Shown: positions 41,301-49,496 of the stretch, in pieces
How positions within the stretch are numbered: the first letter of the stretch is position 1
How the letters are laid out: each line of letters starts with the position of its first letter
NCBI RefSeq assembly: GCF_014127485.1
Contig: NZ_CP059903.1
Span: forward strand, 2,356,001-2,420,000
Direction of reading: 5' to 3'
Length of the DNA: 64,000 bases
Origin: Nocardioides dongkuii
Lineage (GTDB): Bacteria > Actinomycetota > Actinomycetes > Propionibacteriales > Nocardioidaceae
The notes under the pieces: generated by a model
The model's database searches: none
Seen by the model: only the letters and a program-made list of their open reading frames with translations
What the model was told of the DNA's origin: nothing
Translations under genes and position numbers: made by a program

Positions 41301-42842
41301 GTGGCAGGCACCATCCCCGCGGCACTGCGGGAGGCCGCGGAGCGCTACGGCGACAACGCGGCGTACGTCGAGCACGGCATGTCCGTCTCGTTCGCGGCCC
41401 TGCTCGAGCGGGTACGACGGACCGCCGCGGGCTACCGCGCCCGCGGCCTGGAGCCCGGTGGCCGGGTCGTGGTGTGGGCGCCGAACAGCGTCGACTGGGT
41501 GGTCGCCGCGCTCGCCACGTCGTACGCCGGGGGCACGCTGGTGCCGGCCAACTCGCGCTACACCGCCCACGAGGTCGCCGAGATCGTGGACCGCACGCAG
41601 GCGGTGCTCGTGGTCGTGGCCGACGGGTTCCTCGGCCGCACCCAGGTCGCCGACCTGCGCGCCGCCAGCGACCTGGTGAGCGTGCGCGAGATCGTCGACC
41701 TGGTCCGGCTGCGCGACGTCGAGGCGCGGGACGCCGGGGACATCGACGTGGTCGCCGCCGGGGTCTCCCCCGACGACGTCGCCGACATCCTGTTCACCTC
41801 CGGCACCACCGGCCGGCCGAAGGGCGCGATGTCCGCGCACCGCCAGACCGTCGGCGTCGCCGAGGTGTGGGGCGCGCTGGGCGGGGTGTCCGCGGCGGAC
41901 CGCTACCTGGTGGTCAACCCCTTCTTCCACTCCTTCGGCTACAAGGTCGGCATCATCACCGGGCTGCTCACCGGCGCCACGCTGTACCCGGTGGCGACCT
42001 TCGACCCCGAGGAGACGATGCGGCTCATCGAGGCCGAGCGGATCACCGTCCTCCCGGGCGCGCCGACGATCTACACCTCGCTGCTCGGCGCCCCCGGGCG
42101 CGCGGACCGCGACCTCTCCTCGCTGCGGCTGGCCGTGACCGGCGCCGCCGTCGTGCCGGTCGTGCTGATCGAGCGGATGCGCGAGGAGCTCGGCGTCGAC
42201 CAGGTCGTCACCGCGTTCGGCATGACCGAGGCCGTCGTCGTGACGATGTGCCGCGCGGGCGACCCGGCCGCGCTGGTCGCCACCACCTGCGGGCGCGCGA
42301 TCCCCGGCATGGAGGTCCGGATCGCCGAGGAGACCGGCGAGCTGCTGGTCCGCGGCGACCACGTGATGCTCGGCTACCTCGACGACCCCGTGGCCACCGC
42401 GGAGGCGATCGACGCCGACGGGTGGCTGCACACCGGCGACATCGGCACGCTCGACGAGGCCGGCAACCTGACGATCACCGACCGCCTCAAGGACATGTAC
42501 ATCTCCGGGGGCTTCAACGTCTATCCCGCTGAGGTCGAGCAGGCGCTCGCCCGCCTCGACGGCGTCGCCGACGTCGCCGTGGTCGGCGTCCCCGACGAGC
42601 GGCTCGGCGAGGTCGGCCGGGCGTACGTCGTCCCGGCCGCCGGCGCGGAGCTGACCGAGGCCGCCGTCGTCGCGTTCGCGCGCGAGCGGCTCGCCAACTT
42701 CAAGGCGCCGCGCCAGGTGGCCTTCGTCGACGCGCTGCCGCGCAACCTGTCCGGCAAGGTGCTGAAGAACGAGCTGAGGGGTCTCGACACCCCGCCTCGT
42801 TCCTCGGCTACTCGACCACCGACAACGAAGAAAGAAGCCTGA
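41301..42842 (+). CDS. fadD3: HIP-CoA synthetase FadD3
   Basis: A 513-residue adenylate-forming ligase that activates 3a-alpha-H-4alpha(3'-propanoate)-7a-beta-methylhexahydro-1,5-indanedione (HIP), the entry step for C/D-ring breakdown. P-loop ILFTSGTTGRPKGAM near 168-182; TAFGMTEAVVVTMCRAGD; GWLHTGDIGTLDEAGN; catalytic lysine in NLSGKVLKNEL. GTG at 41301 has AGGAGG five nt upstream, so unlike its divergent partner it uses a ribosome binding site. A short Thr/Pro-rich tail precedes the stop. Confidence 0.9.
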   Translation: MAGTIPAALREAAERYGDNAAYVEHGMSVSFAALLERVRRTAAGYRARGLEPGGRVVVWAPNSVDWVVAALATSYAGGTLVPANSRYTAHEVAEIVDRTQAVLVVVADGFLGRTQVADLRAASDLVSVREIVDLVRLRDVEARDAGDIDVVAAGVSPDDVADILFTSGTTGRPKGAMSAHRQTVGVAEVWGALGGVSAADRYLVVNPFFHSFGYKVGIITGLLTGATLYPVATFDPEETMRLIEAERITVLPGAPTIYTSLLGAPGRADRDLSSLRLAVTGAAVVPVVLIERMREELGVDQVVTAFGMTEAVVVTMCRAGDPAALVATTCGRAIPGMEVRIAEETGELLVRGDHVMLGYLDDPVATAEAIDADGWLHTGDIGTLDEAGNLTITDRLKDMYISGGFNVYPAEVEQALARLDGVADVAVVGVPDERLGEVGRAYVVPAAGAELTEAAVVAFARERLANFKAPRQVAFVDALPRNLSGKVLKNELRGLDTPPRSSATRPPTTKKEA

Positions 42843-42845
42843 GCC

Positions 42846-44000
42846 GTGGAGCTGACCCTGTCCGAGTCCGAGCGCGCCTTCCAGGCGGAGGCGCGGGAGT
42901 GGCTGGCGGCGAACGTGCCGGCCGAGCCGCTGCCGTCGATGGACACCGCCGAGGGCTTCGCCGCCCACCAGGAGTGGGAGCGACGGCTCGCAGAGGCCCG
43001 CTGGTCGGTCGTCTCCTGGCCGGAGGCCTACCACGGGCGCGAGGCGTCGCTGGTGGAGTGGGTGGTCTTCGAGGAGGAGTACTACCGGGCCGGCGCGCCC
43101 GGCCGGGTCTCCCAGAACGGCATCTTCCTGCTCGCGCCGATCATCTTCGACCACGGCACCCCCGAGCAGCAGGACCGGTTCCTGCCGACGATGGCGACCG
43201 GTGAGCGGATCTGGGCGCAGTGCTGGTCCGAGCCGGAGGCCGGCTCCGACCTCGCCTCGCTGCGGTCCACCGCCCGGCGTGACGAGGAGCGCGGCGGCTG
43301 GGTGCTGAACGGCCAGAAGACGTGGTCCTCGCGGGCGTCGTACGCCCACTGGGGCTTCGGCCTGTTCCGCTCCGACCCGGAGGCGCAGCGGCACTCCGGC
43401 CTGACCTACTTCCTGTTCCCGCTCGACGCCGACGGCGTCACCGTGCGCCCGATCGCCCAGCTGGACGGCGAGGCCGGGTTCGCCGAGGTGTTCTTCGAGG
43501 ACGTCTTCGTGCCCGACGCCGACGTGCTCGGCGCGCCCGGCGACGGCTGGCGGGTGGCGATGTCGACCGCGGGCAACGAGCGCGGCCTCTCGCTGCGCTC
43601 CCCCGGCCGGTTCTGCGCCGCCGCCGACCGGCTCGTCGACCTCTACCGCGCGCAGCCCGACGCAGCAGCGTCCGCCGCGGACGGGGTCGTCGACGCGTGG
43701 GTCCGCGCCCAGGCCTACCGGCTCTACACCTGGGGCACCGTCACGCGGCTCGCCGCGGGCGGCGACATGGGCGCCGCGGGCTCGGTCAACAAGGTCTTCT
43801 GGTCCGAGCTCGACATCGCCCTGCACGAGACCGCGCTCGACCTGCTCGGCCCCGGGGCCGAGCTCGCGTCGACCTGGCTCGACGGCTACACCTTCTCGCT
43901 GTCCGGGCCGATCTACGCCGGCACCAACGAGATCCAGCGCAACATCGTGGCCGAGCGGATCCTCGGCCTCCCCCGCGAGCCGAAGGGAGCCGCCCGATGA
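42846..44000 (+). CDS. fadE31: Acyl-CoA dehydrogenase FadE31
   Basis: A 384-residue FAD-binding acyl-CoA dehydrogenase subunit. SEPEAGSDLASLRSTARRD is the substrate/FAD loop, LNGQKTWSSRASYAHWGFG the middle domain, and YAGTNEIQRNIVAERILGLPREPKG the C-terminal FAD signature. In mycobacteria FadE31 forms heteromers with FadE32 or FadE33 for C/D-ring intermediates. GTG start 3 nt after the fadD3 stop; stop overlaps the fadE32 ATG. Confidence 0.88.
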   Translation: MELTLSESERAFQAEAREWLAANVPAEPLPSMDTAEGFAAHQEWERRLAEARWSVVSWPEAYHGREASLVEWVVFEEEYYRAGAPGRVSQNGIFLLAPIIFDHGTPEQQDRFLPTMATGERIWAQCWSEPEAGSDLASLRSTARRDEERGGWVLNGQKTWSSRASYAHWGFGLFRSDPEAQRHSGLTYFLFPLDADGVTVRPIAQLDGEAGFAEVFFEDVFVPDADVLGAPGDGWRVAMSTAGNERGLSLRSPGRFCAAADRLVDLYRAQPDAAASAADGVVDAWVRAQAYRLYTWGTVTRLAAGGDMGAAGSVNKVFWSELDIALHETALDLLGPGAELASTWLDGYTFSLSGPIYAGTNEIQRNIVAERILGLPREPKGAAR

Positions 44001-44878
44001 GGTTCGTGCTCGACGACGACCAGCGCGACTTCGCCGCCGCGCTCGAGAGCCTGCTGACCGCCTCCGACCCCGTCGCGGCCGCCCGCGCCTGGGCCGAGGG
44101 CGACCACGAGCGCGGGCTGGCGCTCTGGCGCCGGCTCGCCGACCTCGGTGTCACCTCGCTGGCCACCGACGCCTCGCCCGTCGAGGTCGTCATCGCCTTC
44201 GAGGCGCTCGGCCGGCACGCCGTGCCCGGCCCCTGGGTCGAGTCCGCGGCGTACCTGCCGGTCGCGCTCGGCAAGGAGCTCGAGGGCATCGCGACCCTCG
44301 CCCTGCCGCCGCACGTGCCGTACGCCCTCGACGCCGACGTCGCCGACCGGGTGTACGTCGGGACCACCGAGGCGAGCGTCGTCGGCGACGCGCTCACCTC
44401 GGTCGACCGGACCCGCCGGCTCTTCGAGGTCTCCGGCACCGGCGAGACGCACCCCGAGGCGTTCGACCTCGCCGTCCTCGCGGTCTCCGCACAGCTGCTC
44501 GGGGCCGGCGAGCGGGTGCTCGCCGACTCCGTGACGTACGTGAAGCAGCGCCGGCAGTTCGGGCGCGAGATCGGCTCCTACCAGGCGATCAAGCACGCGC
44601 TGGCCGACGTGCGGATCGCGCTCGACTTCGCCCGCCCGCTGGTGCTCGGCGCCGCGCTCGGCGAGGTGCCGGCGTCCGCGGCCAAGATCGCGTGCGGTGA
44701 CGCGGCGTACCTCGCCTCCCGCACGGGGCTGCAGGTGCACGGCGCGATCGGCTACACCCAGGAGTTCGACCTGTCGGTGTGGATCACCAAGATCCGCGCC
44801 CTCGTGACCGCGTGGGGCACCCCGGCGTACCACCGGGCGAGGCTGCTGGACGGGCTGCTCGAGAGGACGGGCAGCTGA
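43997..44878 (+). CDS. fadE32: Acyl-CoA dehydrogenase subunit FadE32
   Basis: A 293-residue, short acyl-CoA dehydrogenase-fold subunit. The N-terminal domain is reduced; the C-terminal bundle has VTYVKQRRQFGREIGSYQAIKHALADV (FAD/interface) and QVHGAIGYTQEFDLSVWITKIRAL. It lacks the usual SEPxAGSD loop, consistent with being the partner of FadE31. ATGA overlap upstream, TGATG overlap downstream. Confidence 0.87.
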   Translation: MRFVLDDDQRDFAAALESLLTASDPVAAARAWAEGDHERGLALWRRLADLGVTSLATDASPVEVVIAFEALGRHAVPGPWVESAAYLPVALGKELEGIATLALPPHVPYALDADVADRVYVGTTEASVVGDALTSVDRTRRLFEVSGTGETHPEAFDLAVLAVSAQLLGAGERVLADSVTYVKQRRQFGREIGSYQAIKHALADVRIALDFARPLVLGAALGEVPASAAKIACGDAAYLASRTGLQVHGAIGYTQEFDLSVWITKIRALVTAWGTPAYHRARLLDGLLERTGS

Positions 44879-45867
44879 TGGAGCTCGCGCTGTCGGAGGA
44901 GCAGGAGCAGCTGGCCGCGACCGTGCGGTCGCTGCTGGCGAAGCAGGCCGACCCGCGGGTCGAGCAGTACGACGCGGCGCTGTGGCGCACGCTGTGCGAG
45001 CAGATCGGCGTGGCCGCGCTCGCGGTGCCCGAGGAGCACGACGGGGTCGGCGCGACCCTCCTGGAGACCGCGGTCGTGCTCGAGGAGCTCGGCCGCGCGC
45101 TGGTCCCCTCGCCGCTGCTGTCCTCGCTCGTCACCACCGAGGTGCTGCTGGCGTCGGCCGACGACGAGGCGCAGGCGCGCCTGCTCCCCCGCATCGCGGC
45201 CGGCGAGGTGGCGGCGTACGCCGACCTCGGCGACGGCGAGCCCGCCGAGGAGGCGGTCGACGTCCTCGACGGCGACCTGGCGACCGTGCTCGTGGTCGCG
45301 GCCGGCGGGGACCTCTACGAGGTCGACCCGGCGACCGCGCGGCGGACCTGGACACCGACCATGGACCAGACCCTCCGCCTCGCCCGGGTCTCGGTCGACC
45401 TGGGCTCGGCCACCCGCATCGGCGCGGCCGGGCCGGCGCGGGAGCGGGCCGCGATCGTCGGCGCCGTCGGTGTCGCCGCCCTGCAGGTCGGCACGGCCGC
45501 CCGCGGGCTGGAGATGACCGTGGCCTACAGCAAGGAGCGGGTGCAGTTCGGGCGCCCGATCGGCTCCTTCCAGGCGCTCAAGCACCGGATGGCCGACCTG
45601 CTGGTGCTCGTCGAGATGGCGCGCTCCGCGTCCTGGGCGGCGTCGTACGCCGTGGCCGCGGGCACGCCGGGAGCCGCCCAGCTGGCGCACGTCGCGGCGT
45701 CGTACTGCACCGGTGCGCTGGAGAAGGTCGCGGCCGAGACCGTGCAGCTGCACGGCGGCATCGCCATCACTTGGGAGCACGACGCGCACCTCGTCCTCAA
45801 GCGCGCCCACTCCCTCGGCCACCTCTTCGGCTCCGCCCACGAGCACCGGCGCCTCGTCGAGCTCTGA
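44878..45867 (+). CDS. fadE33: Acyl-CoA dehydrogenase subunit FadE33
   Basis: A 329-residue acyl-CoA dehydrogenase-like subunit, paralogous to FadE32: VAYSKERVQFGRPIGSFQALKHRMADLLV and VQLHGGIAITWEHDAHLVLKRAHSL. Again the SEPxAGSD loop is absent, so it should work with FadE31. Last gene of fadD3-fadE31-fadE32-fadE33. Its stop is only 4 nt from the left repeat of nuclease cassette C. Confidence 0.88.
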   Translation: MELALSEEQEQLAATVRSLLAKQADPRVEQYDAALWRTLCEQIGVAALAVPEEHDGVGATLLETAVVLEELGRALVPSPLLSSLVTTEVLLASADDEAQARLLPRIAAGEVAAYADLGDGEPAEEAVDVLDGDLATVLVVAAGGDLYEVDPATARRTWTPTMDQTLRLARVSVDLGSATRIGAAGPARERAAIVGAVGVAALQVGTAARGLEMTVAYSKERVQFGRPIGSFQALKHRMADLLVLVEMARSASWAASYAVAAGTPGAAQLAHVAASYCTGALEKVAAETVQLHGGIAITWEHDAHLVLKRAHSLGHLFGSAHEHRRLVEL

Positions 45868-45871
45868 CCCG

Positions 45872-45940
45872 CCTTTCCCGCCGACCCGTCACTTTTTCGG
45901 CGTTCATGCCGGCGTGTCGCCGAAGGATCGACGGGTCGAC
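45872..45940 (+). repeat. Left terminal repeat of nuclease cassette C (69 bp)
   Basis: Runs from CCTTTCCCGCCGACCCGTCAC to ATCGACGGGTCGAC. Within it GACCCGTC pairs with GACGGGTC and TCGGCG with CGCCGA, so a single copy folds into nested hairpins. It is an inverted copy of 46948-47015. The stop codon of the nuclease gene (45904-45906) lies inside this repeat. Confidence 0.92.
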
Positions 45941-46890
45941 CGCAGGCAGCGCTCCAGCTCCCGGCGTACGACGTCGACGGTCACCTGCCGGTCGTGGGTG
46001 GGCACGTCCCGCCGGGTGAGCACCACGATCCACCAGCCCTCCGCCCGCAGCCACGCGCGCCGGCGCTCGTCCCGGGCGCGCTGCTCCGGGGACGTGTGCC
46101 AGTCCGCGCCGTCGTACTCGACCGCGAAGCGCAGCCGCTCGTTGGCCAGGTCCAGCACGGCCAGCTCGCCCCACGGCTCGCCGCCGCGACGCACCTCCAC
46201 CTGGGGCGTGAGCGCCGGCAGACCGCCGTCCTGGCAGCGGAGCCGCACCCACGACTCGAGCACCGACATCGCCCGGGCGTCGGTGCGCGGCGCGAGGTCG
46301 CGGAGCTGGACGACCCCGCGCATGCCACGGAAGCGGGGCAGGCACCGCTCGACGTCGGCGCCGGTGAACCCGGCCTGCCGGGCGAGCGCGTCCATCGCGG
46401 CCATCGCCTGGTCACGTGGTCGGAGCCGGCCGAGGTCGCACGCGAGGCGCAACGGCGACAGCACGGGTACGCCGTCCAGCACCTCGACGTCCTCGGGACG
46501 CAGGCCGCGCTCGCCGCCGGCGCACCCGGCCTTGCGCACGCGGGTGTGACCGGGCAGCTGGAAGACCTGCACCGGCGGCGCCACGACACGCGCCTGCGGC
46601 GGCTCGAGATCGACGCCGTGGGCCCAGGCCGCGGACTCGTCGCAGACGACGGCGCTCGGCGGGAGCACCAGCGCCAGCGCGCGGACGCGGTGGAGGGTCG
46701 TGTCCGGCGCGGCGGCGTCGACGTACACGCCGTCGAAGACGCGGCGCAGCACCCCCGAGCGGGTCAGCCGGGTCAGCACGTCGGGAGTCACGCCGACGGC
46801 GGCGGCCTGCGCGGTCGTGAAGGGTACGGCGAGGGGCAGCGCCGGGTGCCGGTCGGTCAGCGGCGGGATCACCGCGGGTGGTCGCATCAC
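45904..46890 (-). CDS. Winged-helix (AbiEi-like) plus PD-(D/E)XK (DUF559-like) nuclease-fold protein
   Basis: A 328-residue protein with the same domain order as 24547-25491 but little close identity. Residues ~25-65 (FTTAQAAAVGVTPDVLTRLTRSGVLRRVFDGVYVDA) form the winged helix. The middle contains VLSPLRLACDLGRL and VVQLRDLAPRTDARAMSVLESWVRLR. The Glu of VLES, the Asp of LAVLDLANERLRFAVEYDGADWH and ARDERRRAWLRAEGWWIVVLTRRD complete a Vsr/DUF559-type nuclease core. The start is GTG at 46890 or ATG at 46887. No AbiEii toxin gene is adjacent. The stop lies within the left repeat, so repeat and gene share sequence. Confidence 0.78.
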   Translation of the reverse strand: MMRPPAVIPPLTDRHPALPLAVPFTTAQAAAVGVTPDVLTRLTRSGVLRRVFDGVYVDAAAPDTTLHRVRALALVLPPSAVVCDESAAWAHGVDLEPPQARVVAPPVQVFQLPGHTRVRKAGCAGGERGLRPEDVEVLDGVPVLSPLRLACDLGRLRPRDQAMAAMDALARQAGFTGADVERCLPRFRGMRGVVQLRDLAPRTDARAMSVLESWVRLRCQDGGLPALTPQVEVRRGGEPWGELAVLDLANERLRFAVEYDGADWHTSPEQRARDERRRAWLRAEGWWIVVLTRRDVPTHDRQVTVDVVRRELERCLRSTRRSFGDTPA

Positions 46891-46947
46891 CCCCGCACTG
46901 TGCGACGGCGGCGCGGGACGGCGTACCGCTCATCCACAGGCCGCGGG

Positions 46948-47015
46948 GTCGACCCGTCGATGCCCCGGCGACACACCGCGAAAAACGCCGAAAATGTGAC
47001 GGGTCGGCGGAAAGG
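46948..47015 (-). repeat. Right terminal repeat of nuclease cassette C (68 bp)
   Basis: Reverse complement aligns end to end with 45872-45940, with one gap and a variable centre; the terminal CCTTTCC, GCCGACCCGTCAC and ATCGACGGGTCGAC blocks are identical. It ends 5 nt before the hsaB stop codon. Between this repeat and the gene start lies TCCACAGG (46933-46940), also seen near cassette B. Confidence 0.92.
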
Positions 47016-47020
47016 GGGAC

Positions 47021-47689
47021 TCAGCCGGTGGTGCGGTACGAGCCCCGGTAGAACAGCAGCGGGTCCTCGGCGGGCGCGTCGGTCTGGTCGGGGTCCTCGG
47101 CGCTGGTGGCGAGGTGCAGCACCCGGCCGATGACGACGAGGTGGTCGCCGGCCTCGTGGACGGCGTGCACGGAGCAGTCGACGTGGGCGAGGGTGCCCTC
47201 GAGCACCGGCGAGCCGGAGACCTCGGCCGGGTGCCAGGCGACGCCGGCGAACTTGTCGGTGCCGCGGCTGGCCATCTGGTTGGAGAGCTCGGCCTGCCCG
47301 TCGGCGAGGAAGTTCACGCAGAACCTGCCGGAGCGCTGGATCAGCGGCCACGCCCGGGAGGTCTTGGCCGGCACGAACAGCACCAGCGGCGGGTCGAGGG
47401 AGACGCTGGAGAACGACTGGCAGGTCATGCCCACGGGCTCCCCGCCACTCATCGCGGTCACCACCGTGACGCCGGAGGCGAACCGGCCCAGCACGTCGCG
47501 GAAGCGCCGCGCGGCCGCCTGGGCCTCGGGGTCGTCGGCGGGCACCGGGGCGCCCTCCGCCGGCCCGAGCGGCTCGAGCTCGTAGGCCTCGTCCCCGAGC
47601 CAGGAGGCGATCAGCTCGGAGCTCGGCCAGGTCTCGCGCGCGTCGGGGCTCATGCCCTCCGGGACGTCCGGAGCCGAGTGGCTTGCCAT
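47021..47689 (-). CDS. hsaB: Flavin reductase HsaB
   Basis: A 222-residue flavin reductase (FMN-binding split barrel) that supplies reduced flavin to HsaA. FRDVLGRFASGVTVVTAMSGGEPVGMTCQSFSSVSLDPPLVLF (about 67-110), split over the FMN site, and SGRFCVNFLADGQAELSNQMAS are diagnostic; HVDCSVHAVHEAGDHLVVIGRV follows. An N-terminal extension of ~60 acidic residues exceeds the mycobacterial protein (187 residues); ATG at 47653 would shorten it. Last gene of the hsaA-D-C-B operon. Confidence 0.87.
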   Translation of the reverse strand: MASHSAPDVPEGMSPDARETWPSSELIASWLGDEAYELEPLGPAEGAPVPADDPEAQAAARRFRDVLGRFASGVTVVTAMSGGEPVGMTCQSFSSVSLDPPLVLFVPAKTSRAWPLIQRSGRFCVNFLADGQAELSNQMASRGTDKFAGVAWHPAEVSGSPVLEGTLAHVDCSVHAVHEAGDHLVVIGRVLHLATSAEDPDQTDAPAEDPLLFYRGSYRTTG

Positions 47690-47706
47690 GGGCCCCACGC
47701 TAGCCA

Positions 47707-48606
47707 CTACTGGCCGCCACCGAAGTCGTGGCCCCAGTAGGAGACGGCGGTGGACTCGCGCGCGACCCACCGGGAGTCCTCGACGGTGAGCCCGTCGGTG
47801 CCGAACTCGACGTCGAAGCCGGCGGGCGACTTCACGTAGAAGGACACCATCTCGTCGTTCATGTGCCGCCCGAGCGTGGCCGACAGCGGGGCGCCGTGCT
47901 TGCGGACCCGCTCCAGCGCGCGGCCGACGTGGTCGAGCTCGTCGACCTCGAGCATGATGTGGACGCACTTGGCGGGGTTCGGCATCGGCAGGAACGCCAG
48001 CGAGTGGTGGCGCGGGTTGACGCCGAGGAAGCGCAGCCAGACCTTCGAGCCCGGCTCCTTCCCGACGAACTCGCCCGGCATGCTCATCGAGTCGCGCAGC
48101 CGGAAGCCGAGCACGTCGGCGTAGAAGCGCAGCGCCTCGACGTCGTCGTGCACGGGCAGCACGATGTGCCCCATCCCCTGGTCGCCGGTCACGAACTTCG
48201 CGGCGTACGGCGTGACCAGCGGCCGCGACTCGTAGGTGATGCCGTGGAAGAGCTCGAAGACGTTGTCGAAGGGGTCGCTGAAGCGGATCAGCTCCTGGAC
48301 GCGGCGCTCGTCGAGCTCCTCGCGGGTGCCCTCCTCGAACGCGACGCCGGCCTTCTGAAGGTGCTCGCGGGCCTCCTGCAGCGCCCGGTGGTCGGCGAGC
48401 TCCCACCCGGTGACGGCGAGCCGGTCGACGTCGGAGGGGAAGACCACGAGCCGCGCGGAGACCTCGTCGATGCGCCAGTACTGGTGGTCGGGGTTCGGGC
48501 CGCGGCCCGCGGCGAGCCCGAGCACCTTGCCGGCGAACGTCGTCCACTGGGAGAGGTCGGTCGAGGCGACGCGGACGTACCCCATGGACTTGATGTCGAT
48601 GGTCAC
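47707..48606 (-). CDS. hsaC: Extradiol dioxygenase HsaC (3,4-DHSA dioxygenase)
   Basis: A 299-residue type I extradiol dioxygenase that meta-cleaves the aromatised A ring. Two vicinal-oxygen-chelate modules. The iron ligands are His147 (GMGHIVLPVHD), a His of the HHSLAF pair (about 200-201) and Glu267 (GFDVEFG), all in the catalytic C-terminal module. GTG at 48606 overlaps the hsaD stop (GTGA). Same length as the 300-residue mycobacterial enzyme. Confidence 0.92.
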   Translation of the reverse strand: MTIDIKSMGYVRVASTDLSQWTTFAGKVLGLAAGRGPNPDHQYWRIDEVSARLVVFPSDVDRLAVTGWELADHRALQEAREHLQKAGVAFEEGTREELDERRVQELIRFSDPFDNVFELFHGITYESRPLVTPYAAKFVTGDQGMGHIVLPVHDDVEALRFYADVLGFRLRDSMSMPGEFVGKEPGSKVWLRFLGVNPRHHSLAFLPMPNPAKCVHIMLEVDELDHVGRALERVRKHGAPLSATLGRHMNDEMVSFYVKSPAGFDVEFGTDGLTVEDSRWVARESTAVSYWGHDFGGGQ

Positions 48607-49496
48607 GACGTGCTCCGTTCGACGTGGTGGGAGAGGAAAGCGGTGGTGATCTCGGCGAACTCCTCGGCCGCCTCGATCTGCGCCCAGTGCCCGCAGTTGG
48701 GGAACACGTGGAGCTGGGCGCGCGGGATCAGCTTGAGGGCGACCATGGCGCCGTCGAGCGGGTTGACCCGGTCCTCGCGGCCCCAGGTGAGCAGGGTGTG
48801 CTTGCGGAGCCGGTGCGCCTCCCGCCAGAGCATGCCGTCCTCGGCCGTCTCCGGGTTCCAGAAGGACATGCCCATCGAGCGCATCGCCTCCTGCGCGCCG
48901 GGCGCCGTGGCGTCGGCGTACCGCTCCTCCACGAGCTCGTCGGTGACCAGCTTCTGGTCGACGACCATGGTGGAGATGAACGCCCGCAGCGCCTCGCGGG
49001 TCGGGTTCGCCCCGAACTCCATCAGCCGCTTGACGCCCTCGGTGGGGTCGGCGTGGAACAGGTTCAGCGACAGGCCGCCGGGACCCATCAGCACCAGCCG
49101 GCCCACCCGGTCGGGGTGGGTCAGCGCCAGCCGCATCGCCGTACCGCCGCCGAGGCTGTTGCCGAGCAGGTGGACCCGCTCGATCCCGAGCTCGTCCAGC
49201 AGGGCGACGACGTGGTCGGCCGCGTGCCGGTAGTAGTTGCCGACGACCGGCGGCTTGTCGGACCCGCCGAAGCCGGGCTGGTCGACGAGCAGGGTGCGGA
49301 ACTGGGTGGCGAAGTGCGGCAGCGCCCGGCCGAAGTTCGACCACGCCGAGGCGCCCGGACCGCCGCCGTGCAGCATCACCAGCGGCAGCCCGCCGCCGAT
49401 CGAGGGCGGCTGGGTGTCGGGCGCGGCCTCGTAGTAGTTGAGCGTGACGTCGAGGGCCTTGGCCGAACGACGCGTCGCCTCCTGCGAGTAGTCCAT
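48603..49496 (-). CDS. hsaD: Meta-cleavage product hydrolase HsaD
   Basis: A 297-residue alpha/beta hydrolase that splits 4,9-DSHA into HIP and 2-hydroxyhexa-2,4-dienoate. Oxyanion HGGGPGASAWSN (43-54), nucleophile Ser114 in GNSLGGGTA, Asp in WGREDRVNPLD, His in FPNCGHWAQIE. The serine falls at the same number as I recall for the mycobacterial enzyme. ATG overlaps the hsaA stop by one base. Confidence 0.92.
   Translation of the reverse strand: MDYSQEATRRSAKALDVTLNYYEAAPDTQPPSIGGGLPLVMLHGGGPGASAWSNFGRALPHFATQFRTLLVDQPGFGGSDKPPVVGNYYRHAADHVVALLDELGIERVHLLGNSLGGGTAMRLALTHPDRVGRLVLMGPGGLSLNLFHADPTEGVKRLMEFGANPTREALRAFISTMVVDQKLVTDELVEERYADATAPGAQEAMRSMGMSFWNPETAEDGMLWREAHRLRKHTLLTWGREDRVNPLDGAMVALKLIPRAQLHVFPNCGHWAQIEAAEEFAEITTAFLSHHVERSTS

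Larger units (their letters stand above)
45872..47015. mobile_element. Candidate repeat-bounded nuclease cassette C
   Basis: Inverted 69/68-bp repeats enclose a single winged-helix/nuclease gene. The element begins 4 nt after the fadE33 stop and ends 5 nt before the convergent hsaB stop, filling the whole gap. In M. tuberculosis the fadE33-hsaB interval instead holds aspB and nat. The repeat sequence is unrelated to that of cassette B although the enclosed proteins share domain architecture. Mobility is inferred. Confidence 0.6.
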
